Of a stretch of DNA of 64,000 nt, positions 19,089 through 27,534 are shown in pieces. The notes beneath the pieces were generated by a model. The model did not search any database. It was given only the letters and a program-made list of their open reading frames with translations, and was not told the DNA's origin. Each line of letters begins with the position of its first letter. The stretch's first letter is position 1. A program made the translations under genes and the position numbers. This stretch comes from Bacillus sp. Xin1. Its GTDB lineage: Bacteria; Bacillota; Bacilli; Bacillales; Bacillaceae_G. Location: NCBI RefSeq assembly GCF_013314535.1, contig NZ_JABUAE010000007.1, positions 62,001 to 126,000 of the forward strand. The letters are read 5' to 3'.

Positions 19089-19652
19089 TTAAAATCTCAA
19101 ATACCAATATATTGCAACTTCATCACTTTGCTCATTTATCCCTTTATATACAAGAAAATCAAAGCCACCTATTACGAATCCACAACTCTCATAAAACTTA
19201 CATGCTCTAACGTTATTATTTTGTGTCTCTAGCATGATTCCTAGCATTTTACCAGTTTGCGCCCAATACTTTGCCCGCTCAATTAATTTTCTACCAACTC
19301 CAAACTGTCTAAACTGCTTATCTACTTTTATATCTTCCACGTAAGCAAAACCATTCCAATTCTTCTTTACTATAATCATTCCAATCATTTGGCAATTTAT
19401 AAACGCCAAATAAATGATTTTATCTGGATTATTAACATATTCGCTATAATCTAAATCATTCTCTTGCTCCTCCTTATATATATCTTCTGAATAATTTTTC
19501 TCAAAACCTGGTATGTCTTGCACAGTGTATTCTATTTGATGACCCATCGCCTCTAATGAAAGAACTAGCTTAGAATCAACCGTAAAACTATCATCAATTT
19601 CAGGAAATTCATTCAAATCTTCTAATTCTAGTTTCCTAATAAAAATGTCCAT
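19089..19652 (-). CDS. satA: Streptothricin N-acetyltransferase
   Basis: 187 residues. Reads as SatA, which inactivates streptothricin by acetylating its beta-lysine moiety; B. subtilis and B. anthracis orthologues are characterised. Diagnostic parts: an acidic N-terminal half, IIVKKNWNGFAYVEDIKVD, the acetyl-CoA loop FRQFGVGRKLIERAKYWA, and NNNVRACKFYESCGF. The ATG at 19652 follows AGAGGAGAT; the longer frame has no ribosome site. The membrane-protein gene upstream ends about 40 bases away and may be co-transcribed. Confidence 0.88.
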   Translation of the reverse strand: MDIFIRKLELEDLNEFPEIDDSFTVDSKLVLSLEAMGHQIEYTVQDIPGFEKNYSEDIYKEEQENDLDYSEYVNNPDKIIYLAFINCQMIGMIIVKKNWNGFAYVEDIKVDKQFRQFGVGRKLIERAKYWAQTGKMLGIMLETQNNNVRACKFYESCGFVIGGFDFLVYKGINEQSDEVAIYWYLRF

Positions 19653-19691
19653 CTTTATCTCCTCTAAGTAAAACATTATATATTCCTCATA

Positions 19692-20183
19692 CTAAATATT
19701 TATAGCAATTCCTGCAATGAATAAACTAACCATTAGGAGAAAAGGCGTACCAATCATTGCTCCTCGTAGATGCATCTTATAATCTTTATATCCCTTCATC
19801 CCTTCTGTACTAGGAATAACAACAAATCTCGGATTAATCCGGCAAAATATAAGCCAATCTAGAATGAGTAAATCAACTAAGTTAAAAATCATTAAAATTC
19901 CAAAAGAATGTAAGAAAGCATCTATAAACAATACTTCCTTATGTTGATTTAGTAAAAAGGTTGAAATGAAGGGTGTCCCAAAAAGAATTACATTATATAC
20001 AATTCCAAAGTATACAGTTTGTCTTTTTTCAGTAATTGTTTTTGGCAGAACAACTTTTTGAATATCCTTAGGATATTCATTTAACCATAGACGTGGATTA
20101 TAATATAATGATCCCAAAATCATTACGGATAGTATAATAGACATAATTGTTCCAACGAGCAACATTTGTTCATATTGACCCAT
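19692..20183 (-). CDS. Small integral membrane protein of unknown function
   Basis: 163 residues with four predicted membrane segments (about 8-27, 55-75, 85-112 and 140-162). A hydrophilic loop after segment 1 contains NPRLWLNEYPKDIQKVVLPKT. I do not recognise a family or catalytic motif. It lies 15 bases before the longest satA frame and on the same strand, so shared transcription is plausible. GGAGGAGAAT precedes the ATG. Confidence 0.6.
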   Translation of the reverse strand: MGQYEQMLLVGTIMSIILSVMILGSLYYNPRLWLNEYPKDIQKVVLPKTITEKRQTVYFGIVYNVILFGTPFISTFLLNQHKEVLFIDAFLHSFGILMIFNLVDLLILDWLIFCRINPRFVVIPSTEGMKGYKDYKMHLRGAMIGTPFLLMVSLFIAGIAINI

Positions 20184-20323
20184 AAATCATTCTCCTCCTT
20201 ACTCGTAATTACCGCAAAAACATTAAATTACTCTGTAAAGACTCATTCTATTAAAAATCCTATGTATTCCCACATCAGAAAATTAACATAAATCTTTGCT
20301 AAATAACTTTTTCATTTCTATAT

Positions 20324-20443
20324 TTATAATTGATTTCTTCCAGCATCCACTCTTGATTCTTGACATATCATTTCAAACTTCATAAAGTGAAATTCTAATT
20401 GGTGTTTTTCATCTTCACTGATTTTTAGCCCATAAATATTTGG
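20324..20443 (-). pseudogene. Possible C-terminal gene remnant in the gap before the VOC gene
   Basis: A 39-codon minus-strand frame with protein-like composition (GLKISEDEKHQLEFHF, then MKFEMICQESR) has no start codon or ribosome site; an in-frame TAG lies immediately upstream. It is the only structure I see in the ~300-base gap at 20184-20487. It could be chance. Confidence 0.25.
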
Positions 20444-20487
20444 CTAAGTCTATATAAACTCACACAAGAACAGGACTGGTAAAACAA

Positions 20488-20868
20488 ATGAAAATTGAAC
20501 ATATCGCGATTTGGGTAAATGATCTAGAAGCAATGCGTACTTTCTATACAAAGTATTTTAATGGAAAAGTAAATTCTTTATATCACAATGAAGCTAAACA
20601 CTTCGAATCTTATTTCATTACATTTGAATCTGGAGCACGTCTCGAAATTATGCGAAAAAAAGGAATAGAAAACACGCCTACTTCTGATTTAATTGGATAT
20701 GCCCATATCGCTTTCTCTGTTGGTAGCGAAGAAAGTGTGAATCAACTAACCAAAACATTACAAGAAGCTGGATATCCGGTATTAAATGGACCACGCTTCA
20801 CTGGAGATGGCTATTATGAGAGCGTAATTAGTGATCCAGAAGGAAATCAAATCGAGATAACTATCTAG
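20488..20868 (+). CDS. VOC-family (glyoxalase-like) protein
   Basis: 126 residues with two beta-alpha-beta-beta-beta units. Metal-ligand candidates: His5 in KIEHIAIWV, Glu in ARLEIM, His in GYAHIAF and Glu at the C-terminus (GNQIEI), which fits glyoxalase I/GloA-like members. The ATG lacks a strong Shine-Dalgarno site (only AGGACTGG). Single gene convergent with the amidohydrolase. Confidence 0.82.
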   Translation: MKIEHIAIWVNDLEAMRTFYTKYFNGKVNSLYHNEAKHFESYFITFESGARLEIMRKKGIENTPTSDLIGYAHIAFSVGSEESVNQLTKTLQEAGYPVLNGPRFTGDGYYESVISDPEGNQIEITI

Positions 20869-20918
20869 CAAAATACATTTATTATTTGATATTTTGATTA
20901 CGAAATACAATAACACTA

Positions 20919-20947
20919 AAAACCGTTCGAAAATTTCGAACGGTTTT
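20919..20947. terminator. Bidirectional terminator
   Basis: Near-perfect inverted repeat with AAAACCGTTCGAA arms, A/T ends on both sides, between two convergent genes. Confidence 0.85.
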
Positions 20948-21001
20948 ACTACCTAATAATGTTGCATTACAAGGGTTACGTGGTATGCAAACTATGATAT
21001 A

Positions 21002-22624
21002 TTAAATTTTCACTGATTGTTCTTCTTGATAGATAATTTCACCATCAATAATAGTTGTTTCTACTTTTAAATCTTTAATTTGGTTTGGGTTGACACTTAA
21101 AATACTGTCATTTAATATAACTAAATCCGCCAACTTTCCGACCTCTATGCTTCCTTTTATTTCTTCTTCAAAACTCGCATAAGCACCATTCCAGGTGTAT
21201 AGTTTAATAGCTTCCATTACGCTTATAGATTGATTAGTACCAAACTCCATTCCAGACTTGCTTTTTCTATTAACAGCAACATGAATTCCTAATAAAGGGT
21301 TATAATCAGTAACTGGCGCGTCCGATCCACCTGCTGCCATGATGCCGCGATCAATAAAATCACGAACAGCGTACATGTGATTAACACGATCACCATAGTG
21401 CTCTACATATATCTCTCCGAATTCATATGGAAATGGAGGATTTGGAATAGGAACCACCTCGAGTTTTTTTATTCTCTCTTGTAAATCTGGTGAAGAAATT
21501 CCCGCGTGCTCGATCCGATGACGGTGGTTTTTTCTTGGTGATTCCTCCAACGCCTTTTCTACACAATTTAAATACATTTCAATGGCTTTATCGCCTTGTG
21601 CATGTACAGTGATTTGATAACCTTTTTTATGTGCTTCACCTAAAACCTGATAGATTTCTTCCTCACTATAATAAAGAATACCATAATTGTTAGAGTCACT
21701 GGCGTACGACTCACGGGTTGCAATTGTAGGCCCGGTGCTACTTCCATCTGTAAACAATTTAGCTGGTCCAACTTTGAATCTCTCATCTCCGGTACCAGTT
21801 ACCACACCAGCTTCGACCATTTTATGAACAAATTCATGGGAGTTATTTATCTGACATATCATTGCATATATTCTGACACGAATATCCTTACTCTTCACAG
21901 CTTGTTGTAGTAAACGGAAACTCTCAGGTCCGTCATATCCACCTGCATCATGTATACTTGTTATGCCCGCTGCAACGAAATGATCTGATGCGATTTTCAC
22001 AGCCTTCATCAGTTCACTTTCTGTATAACTTGCAACCTCGCTCATTTCCATATTTGCTGCTTCAATTAACTTTCCTGTAAGCCTTCCTGCCTGATCCTTT
22101 TCAATAACTCCCCCATTAGAATCCGGTGTGTTCTCATTAATTTGCGCAATTTCTAATGCCTTGCTGTTCACCACGCTTATATGGTTGCAAGTACGCGATA
22201 CCATAATCGGGTGTTCAACTGAAATTTCATCCAGCTCAGTGATTGTTGGATAACGCTTTTCCTTCACAGCTGTTTCATTAAAGCCCCAAGCACGTATCCA
22301 TTCACCTTTTGGAGTTTCTAAGGCCTTCTTTTTCAGGTCCTCTAATAAAGCCTCAATAGAATCAATATGTTCAGCTTTACAACTTACCGCCAACTGATTC
22401 AACCCTTGAGAAATGAGGTGAATATGAGAATCAATAAATCCAGGAAGAAGCGTTTTTCCTTGCAGGTCAATTACATCAGTTTTTTCTCCTATAAAACTCT
22501 TAACCTCCTGATTTGAACCAACAACTGCGATACGATTATCTTTTATTGCTACAGCTTCGACTACTGTATTCTTTTGGTCCACTGTAATAACCTCTCCATT
22601 TATCAATACAACATCAGCTTTCAT
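21002..22624 (-). CDS. YtcJ-type metal-dependent amidohydrolase
   Basis: 540 residues of the amidohydrolase_3 family. The metal-binding HxH motif lies in GFIDSHIHLI (near residue 66); a later HAQGD contributes another histidine, HRHRIEHAG a further pair, and GSDAPV the aspartate. The N-terminal strands (VVLINGEVITVDQ) and the C-terminal GKLADLVILN close the composite domain. Relatives include N-substituted formamide deformylases. It is the last gene of a five-gene minus-strand group, about 160 bases after the cupin; the substrate is unknown. Confidence 0.88.
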   Translation of the reverse strand: MKADVVLINGEVITVDQKNTVVEAVAIKDNRIAVVGSNQEVKSFIGEKTDVIDLQGKTLLPGFIDSHIHLISQGLNQLAVSCKAEHIDSIEALLEDLKKKALETPKGEWIRAWGFNETAVKEKRYPTITELDEISVEHPIMVSRTCNHISVVNSKALEIAQINENTPDSNGGVIEKDQAGRLTGKLIEAANMEMSEVASYTESELMKAVKIASDHFVAAGITSIHDAGGYDGPESFRLLQQAVKSKDIRVRIYAMICQINNSHEFVHKMVEAGVVTGTGDERFKVGPAKLFTDGSSTGPTIATRESYASDSNNYGILYYSEEEIYQVLGEAHKKGYQITVHAQGDKAIEMYLNCVEKALEESPRKNHRHRIEHAGISSPDLQERIKKLEVVPIPNPPFPYEFGEIYVEHYGDRVNHMYAVRDFIDRGIMAAGGSDAPVTDYNPLLGIHVAVNRKSKSGMEFGTNQSISVMEAIKLYTWNGAYASFEEEIKGSIEVGKLADLVILNDSILSVNPNQIKDLKVETTIIDGEIIYQEEQSVKI

Positions 22625-22783
22625 AAACTCAGCCCTTTCGGAATTACTCTTTTAGAGTGATTAGCTCAGTATTTAAGGCTATATCTCTCGATATGCTATT
22701 CTGCTTTACTATTCTGAATTTCTTATCCATTAAATACGCAGGAGCATTCATCTGCTTAGCATTTTCCCACTCCCCATTTCACA

Positions 22784-23065
22784 TTATTTCAGATTAATCT
22801 CATGGTTCATTTTATAATTCTTTTTCAAAAATACTGGACAATTCCATTCACAAACAAGGTCCTTAGCCAAGGAAACGACCCAACCCTTTGTTAAATGATA
22901 CTTTTTCCCATCAACAGTAATAAACACTTCACCGTCTGTCACATAGAAAACTTCCTGTTCTTCTACATGCCACGTTCCTTTATTCGGTTCGCCTACCCAT
23001 GGTTCCCATGTATAGGCACCTAGTTGCTCTGCTTCTTCTGCTGTAAGTTTTTTCGCAAAAAACAT
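22784..23065 (-). CDS. Small cupin (DUF861/EutQ-like)
   Basis: 93 residues forming a single cupin barrel: WHVEEQEVFYVTDGEVFI and KYHLTKGWVVSLAKDL, then CEWNCP. The usual metal-binding cupin motif 1 is partial (a single clear His and Glu). Relatives include ureidoglycine aminohydrolase-like and EutQ-like proteins. AGAGGGGAT precedes the ATG. It lies between the MATE transporter and the amidohydrolase and probably belongs to the same catabolic unit. Confidence 0.75.
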   Translation of the reverse strand: MFFAKKLTAEEAEQLGAYTWEPWVGEPNKGTWHVEEQEVFYVTDGEVFITVDGKKYHLTKGWVVSLAKDLVCEWNCPVFLKKNYKMNHEINLK

Positions 23066-23111
23066 GATGATCCCCTCTCTTTCTAATTGGTAATTTTGAC
23101 GGAATACATTC

Positions 23112-24530
23112 CTATAAATCTACTGTCTTAACATTTGGATCTTTTAAACGTTTAAACTCTTTTTTAATAAAGTATATGGCAATGAGAACACCTGGAATTT
23201 CTGCAGCAGGAGCAGCGTACCATACACCTTCTACACCCCAGAATTTCGGGAAAATAAATAGAAACGGTAACATGAACAATAATATTTTGCTTACACTAAT
23301 AAACGTTGCGGACCAGTTTCTCTCTTGTGATTCGAAATAACCAGAGATGAGCAAGCTGACTGCACTAAGTGTAAACAAACAATTGAATACAACTGTCGTC
23401 CAAATGCCCAGTTTCTGCAGTTCAGGATTACCACCGGAAAAAAATGACACAATTGGATCTGCAAAAATGATTAGGACGGTTGTCACAATCACAAAGAAGG
23501 AAACTGTAAAAATGAGTCCCATCTTAATTGCTTGTTTCACACGATCAAGGTTGCCCGCACCGTAATTATAACTAATGATCGGTTGAAGTCCTGTCATCCC
23601 ACCAAGCGCTGCTAAGGCGAGCAGATTTGTAATGTAACCGTTTTGAATCGTGAAAGCTGCAACGTGTAGACCACCACCGTAGCTTTGCAGTAAGTTGTTG
23701 GTGAAAATAATTGCAATAAACATCATGAACTGACTCGAGAAAGATGCAAATCCCGTCCAAACTACTTCACCAATCTTTTTGAGATTAATCATCATATCTT
23801 TCATTTTTGGCTTAAGTTTTGTTTTACCAAACCAGAAATAAAAGATTAGGAGAACAGGAATTGATTGCGAAATCGTATTAGCCCATGAAGAACCCATCAT
23901 CCCCATATCATACTTCGTTACCATAATCCATTCTGCAATCCCAGCAACAACTGCTGCGACTAACCAACTGTTCATTGATAATATAGGTTTTTCATCGATA
24001 TTAGTTAAAATGCTTAATACAACGGCCAATATCGTTAATGGCAATGAAATCCATAACAGTCGGCTATATTGCACCGCATATGGAAGCGCTTCATTACTTG
24101 CTCCAAATAAGATCATAATTTCATTTTCAAAGACCACTCCAAGTACAGCTAAAAAAGTGGAAAGGAAAAGAGTAAACCATAAGGTTTGTCCCATAATCCC
24201 TCTAGCTTCTTCGATTCTCCCTTTTCCAAGTCGAAGTGAAATAACCGCTCCGGCTCCCACACCCAAAAGAACGCCAAGCATACGGGTAATAACCATGACC
24301 GTAAATCCAATTCCGATCCCTTCGATTTCCAGCTCTTGAAAGCCACTGACGAAATAACCATCGACAACCGCTACAACTCCTAGAATCACGTTAGCCATAA
24401 TTCCTGCCAATGCAAACCGTAAATATAGTAACGGAATACTTTTGGTTCCCAGCACTGAATCATACGCCGGCTTATTCATTACTTCTAGTTGCTCTATCTT
24501 CGATGACGGACGGTTGTCTACTATTTTCAT
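23112..24530 (-). CDS. MATE-family multidrug/metabolite transporter
   Basis: About 472 residues with twelve hydrophobic segments in two homologous halves, typical of MATE Na+/H+ antiporters. The first half contains GYFVSGFQELEIEGIG and VLLGVGAGAVISLRLGKGR; the second has GMTGLQPIISYNYGAGNLDRV. The ATG at 24530 follows AAGGGG eight bases upstream and is preferred to one six bases earlier. Its place among catabolic enzymes suggests transport of the pathway substrate or a toxic intermediate rather than general drug efflux. Confidence 0.88.
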   Translation of the reverse strand: MKIVDNRPSSKIEQLEVMNKPAYDSVLGTKSIPLLYLRFALAGIMANVILGVVAVVDGYFVSGFQELEIEGIGIGFTVMVITRMLGVLLGVGAGAVISLRLGKGRIEEARGIMGQTLWFTLFLSTFLAVLGVVFENEIMILFGASNEALPYAVQYSRLLWISLPLTILAVVLSILTNIDEKPILSMNSWLVAAVVAGIAEWIMVTKYDMGMMGSSWANTISQSIPVLLIFYFWFGKTKLKPKMKDMMINLKKIGEVVWTGFASFSSQFMMFIAIIFTNNLLQSYGGGLHVAAFTIQNGYITNLLALAALGGMTGLQPIISYNYGAGNLDRVKQAIKMGLIFTVSFFVIVTTVLIIFADPIVSFFSGGNPELQKLGIWTTVVFNCLFTLSAVSLLISGYFESQERNWSATFISVSKILLFMLPFLFIFPKFWGVEGVWYAAPAAEIPGVLIAIYFIKKEFKRLKDPNVKTVDL

Positions 24531-24575
24531 GAGCATGTCCCCTTATAAATAATTTATATAGCAAGTTAAACTCAA

Positions 24576-26048
24576 TTAATTCGCATACCATCCTACAGGT
24601 TTGGCATGCTGGTGGATATTGATTTGCTTCGTTTCCATAAAGTGCTCCAGCCCAATGGCACCTAACGCTCTGCCGATTCCACTTTGCTTATATCCTCCCC
24701 AAGGACCTTCAACATAAGCGAGATGATAACTATTAATCCAAGTAATTCCCGCACGCAATTTACTAATGACACGTTTTGCTCGATCCATATCTTCAGTAAA
24801 TACAGCACCGGCTAAGCCATAAATGGAATCATTCGCTTTTTGGATGGCATCTTCCTCATCTTTAAATTTCTGTACAACAAGGACTGGACCAAAAATTTCT
24901 TCCTTAACAATACACATATTCGCATTTACATCAGCAAAGATTGTTGGCGCAATAAAAAATCCTCGATCAAGCCCATTTTCTGTTAAGCGCTTACCACCAC
25001 AAACTAATTTTGCACCTTCTTCGATTCCTTTCTTGATATAATGTAAAACTTCATTCATATGAGACTCGTTTGTGAGAGCTCCCATTTCAATGTTCTCGCT
25101 TTCCCCGTTTCCAACTACAATTTTGCTCGCACGCTCGGCCAGTCTTTCAACAAACTTATCGTAAATGGTCTCTTGTACAAGCAAACGGGATGCAGCTGAA
25201 CAAACTTGCCCAGCGTTGTGGAAAATACCAAACATCGCATTATCGACTGCAGTTTCAAAATCTACATCGTCGAACACAATAAGTGGAGATTTACCACCCA
25301 GTTCAAGTGTAATTTTTTTCATATTGCCCGCAGCTGCGCGCATAATACTTTGACCTGTTTTTGTTCCACCGGTAAAGGCAATTTTGTCAACATCGTGGCT
25401 CTCTGCAAGCTCATTCCCAACCTTTGAGCCAGGTCCCAATACCAAGTTTGCCACTCCGTCCGGAAGTCCAACCTCTTCGATAATTCCAAATAATTTGAAT
25501 ACGCTTACAGGAGTAACATCAGCAGGTTTAATTACAATTGTATTCCCTGCGGCGAGTGCAGGAGCAATTTGCCAAACGGCTAGCATAAGCGGGAAGTTCC
25601 AAGGGACAATAATTCCACAAACACCAATCGGTTCATGAATAATAATTGTTTCCGAAGAATCAGTACGAGTGTAAGATTCCTTTTTCATACCTTTGATCAA
25701 GTCAGCATAATAGCGGAAGCATTGAATCGATACTGGAATATCCACATGGGTTGTTGCACGAATAACCTTACCGTTATTTTCAGTTTCCAAACGGGCAATT
25801 TCAGCTGTCTTCTCTTCAAGACGGTCTGCAATCTTATATAGATAGTCAGCTCTTTCATCAGCCGATAAATTCGACCAGATCCCGCTGTCAAACGCTTTAC
25901 GAGCCGCCTTGATTGCTATCTTCGCATCATCTGCTGATCCATAAGCAGACATTGCGATAATCTCTCCGGTTGCAGGATTGATAATGTTTCGTCTAGCACC
26001 GGATAATGCTTCTACCCATTTCCCGTCAATGAACATGTTAATTTTCAT
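24576..26048 (-). CDS. NAD(P)-dependent aldehyde dehydrogenase
   Basis: 490 residues of the ALDH superfamily. Catalytic Glu in LELGGKSPLI, catalytic Cys in HNAGQVCSAASR, and the Rossmann-side FTGGTKTGQ and PWNFPLM are all present. Overall it is closest to gamma-aminobutyraldehyde/betaine aldehyde dehydrogenases (PuuC/BetB type), though substrate cannot be fixed. AAAGGAGAGGT precedes the ATG at 26048. It follows the FAD oxidoreductase by 13 bases, so an aldehyde made by that enzyme is the probable substrate. Confidence 0.92.
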   Translation of the reverse strand: MKINMFIDGKWVEALSGARRNIINPATGEIIAMSAYGSADDAKIAIKAARKAFDSGIWSNLSADERADYLYKIADRLEEKTAEIARLETENNGKVIRATTHVDIPVSIQCFRYYADLIKGMKKESYTRTDSSETIIIHEPIGVCGIIVPWNFPLMLAVWQIAPALAAGNTIVIKPADVTPVSVFKLFGIIEEVGLPDGVANLVLGPGSKVGNELAESHDVDKIAFTGGTKTGQSIMRAAAGNMKKITLELGGKSPLIVFDDVDFETAVDNAMFGIFHNAGQVCSAASRLLVQETIYDKFVERLAERASKIVVGNGESENIEMGALTNESHMNEVLHYIKKGIEEGAKLVCGGKRLTENGLDRGFFIAPTIFADVNANMCIVKEEIFGPVLVVQKFKDEEDAIQKANDSIYGLAGAVFTEDMDRAKRVISKLRAGITWINSYHLAYVEGPWGGYKQSGIGRALGAIGLEHFMETKQINIHQHAKPVGWYAN

Positions 26049-26061
26049 AAACACCTCTCCT

Positions 26062-27348
26062 TTACGCAATAATATCTACCAGCTTGAAACCAATATGTGC
26101 TAGATTGACCAGCATCGTTTTCTGATTATAGAACGGGAATGATTTAAGGCGTTCCTTTTCAAATCGGTATCCACCTGCACTCCCCGTAACGATCCATTGT
26201 GCCAATAACTTACCAAACAATGTCGAGAGAGATGCGCCATGGCCCGTATAACCCGTTGCGAAATATGCGCCTTCTTTGGATCTGCCAATAACTGGGAACG
26301 TATCAATTGTAACCCCGATAAATCCACCCCACCGGAAATCAATCTTGCTTCCTTCTAGTTTTGGCATTATTTTAACCATGGCATCGTAAACATTTTGATA
26401 AACAGCATCGCCTAAGTTTGGACGAATATCGCCACCGCCAAATACGATCCGATTATCTGGTGTACGTCGGAAATAGTAAAGGAAACTGCTTGTATCAAAA
26501 ACCATGCGATCTTTAGGAATAACGGCACTCACCAATGATTCTGGAAGCTGTTCAGTAGCAATAATACGTGCTGAAATTGGCAGTACGCCTTTATTCAGTT
26601 CAGTCATGATTTTTCCAGAGTAACCATCTGTAGCCACAATAATGTCTTTCGCAGTAACTGCACCTTTTTCTGTTACAACTTTCACACTGTTTCGACCGTA
26701 CTCAATAGATAGTGCTTTCGAATGCTCAAAGATTTTTGCACCGATCGATTTAGCTGCTTCTCCCAAACCAATTGCATAGTTCAGTGGCTGGAACGAGTAA
26801 CTCGAGTTGTCGACTAAGCAGCCATAATAATGTAGGGAATCGATCTCTTGATGCAACTGACTTCGATCAAGTACGCTTGATTCGTACCCGAAATTTTTGT
26901 TTAAGTATTCGCTTTCATGTTTCAATCCTTCAAAATGCTTGGCTTTGTAAGCCGCCACAATGTGACCTGTCTTTCTAAAGTTACAGTTGATTTGATGCTC
27001 GTCGATGATGTTTTTAACCAGTTCAACACTAAACAGGGAGAGGTCGTTAAGCTGTCTCGCTTCGTCGGCACCATACTTTTTGGCAAGCTCCTGCATCGTT
27101 GGCTTATAGCCTGGCAATACCATCCCGCCGTTACGACCGCTTGCGCCATATCCGATTGTTTCCTGCTCAAGGACAATGACACTCTTCCCTAATTTTTGCA
27201 TATGATATGCAGAAGAAAGACCTGTGAAACCTGCGCCAATAATAACAACATCCGCCTCTTCATTTCCTTCAAGAGGTTTTCCTTTGTCATAGCTATTCGC
27301 AGTCGCTGTCCACAGTGAGAGAGTATCCATTCGATCCATCTTATCCAT
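26062..27348 (-). CDS. FAD-dependent amine oxidoreductase (PuuB/DadA-like)
   Basis: 428 residues of the DAO family. N-terminal dinucleotide motif VVIIGAGFTGLSSAYH (near residue 33), then GYGASGRNGGMVLPG, the second FAD contact, and a C-terminal GYTGHGASLSTLFGKLLA. It resembles gamma-glutamylputrescine oxidase: oxidative deamination of an amine to an aldehyde, which the neighbouring aldehyde dehydrogenase could oxidise. First gene of the five-gene minus-strand unit, directly below the MerR-type promoter at 27427-27457. AAGGAGAAGG precedes the ATG. Confidence 0.9.
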   Translation of the reverse strand: MDKMDRMDTLSLWTATANSYDKGKPLEGNEEADVVIIGAGFTGLSSAYHMQKLGKSVIVLEQETIGYGASGRNGGMVLPGYKPTMQELAKKYGADEARQLNDLSLFSVELVKNIIDEHQINCNFRKTGHIVAAYKAKHFEGLKHESEYLNKNFGYESSVLDRSQLHQEIDSLHYYGCLVDNSSYSFQPLNYAIGLGEAAKSIGAKIFEHSKALSIEYGRNSVKVVTEKGAVTAKDIIVATDGYSGKIMTELNKGVLPISARIIATEQLPESLVSAVIPKDRMVFDTSSFLYYFRRTPDNRIVFGGGDIRPNLGDAVYQNVYDAMVKIMPKLEGSKIDFRWGGFIGVTIDTFPVIGRSKEGAYFATGYTGHGASLSTLFGKLLAQWIVTGSAGGYRFEKERLKSFPFYNQKTMLVNLAHIGFKLVDIIA

Positions 27349-27426
27349 AGCTAAACCTTCTCCTTTCGTGACATGTATGTTACAATACAGTCAAAAATAT
27401 TCATAATATTCACACTTATCGAATTA

Positions 27427-27457
27427 ATAATATGACTTGGAGCTTCCTCCAAGTCAA
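27427..27457 (-). promoter_or_regulatory. MerR-type promoter with operator dyad in a 19-bp spacer
   Basis: Minus-strand -35 TTGACT (27452-27457) and -10 TATTAT (27427-27432) are separated by exactly 19 bp. The spacer holds a perfect 10-bp inverted repeat, TGACTTGGAG and CTCCAAGTCA (27433-27456, CTTC between). This overlong spacer with a central dyad is the hallmark of promoters activated by MerR-family proteins. It faces the FAD oxidoreductase operon; the regulator gene is divergent. Confidence 0.85.
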
Positions 27458-27490
27458 TAGCCATTTGAGAGTTTTTTGAATTCATTTTGC

Positions 27491-27519
27491 GAAAAAAGTG
27501 GAGTAACTCCACTTTTTTC
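27491..27519 (+). terminator. Terminator-like hairpin in the merR leader
   Basis: Arms GAAAAAAGTGGAG and CTCCACTTTTTTC, perfectly complementary across TAA, end 15 bases before the regulator's start codon and just before its ribosome site. It may attenuate the regulator gene, or simply insulate the divergent units. Confidence 0.5.
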
Positions 27520-27534
27520 ATCGGGGGGACATCT

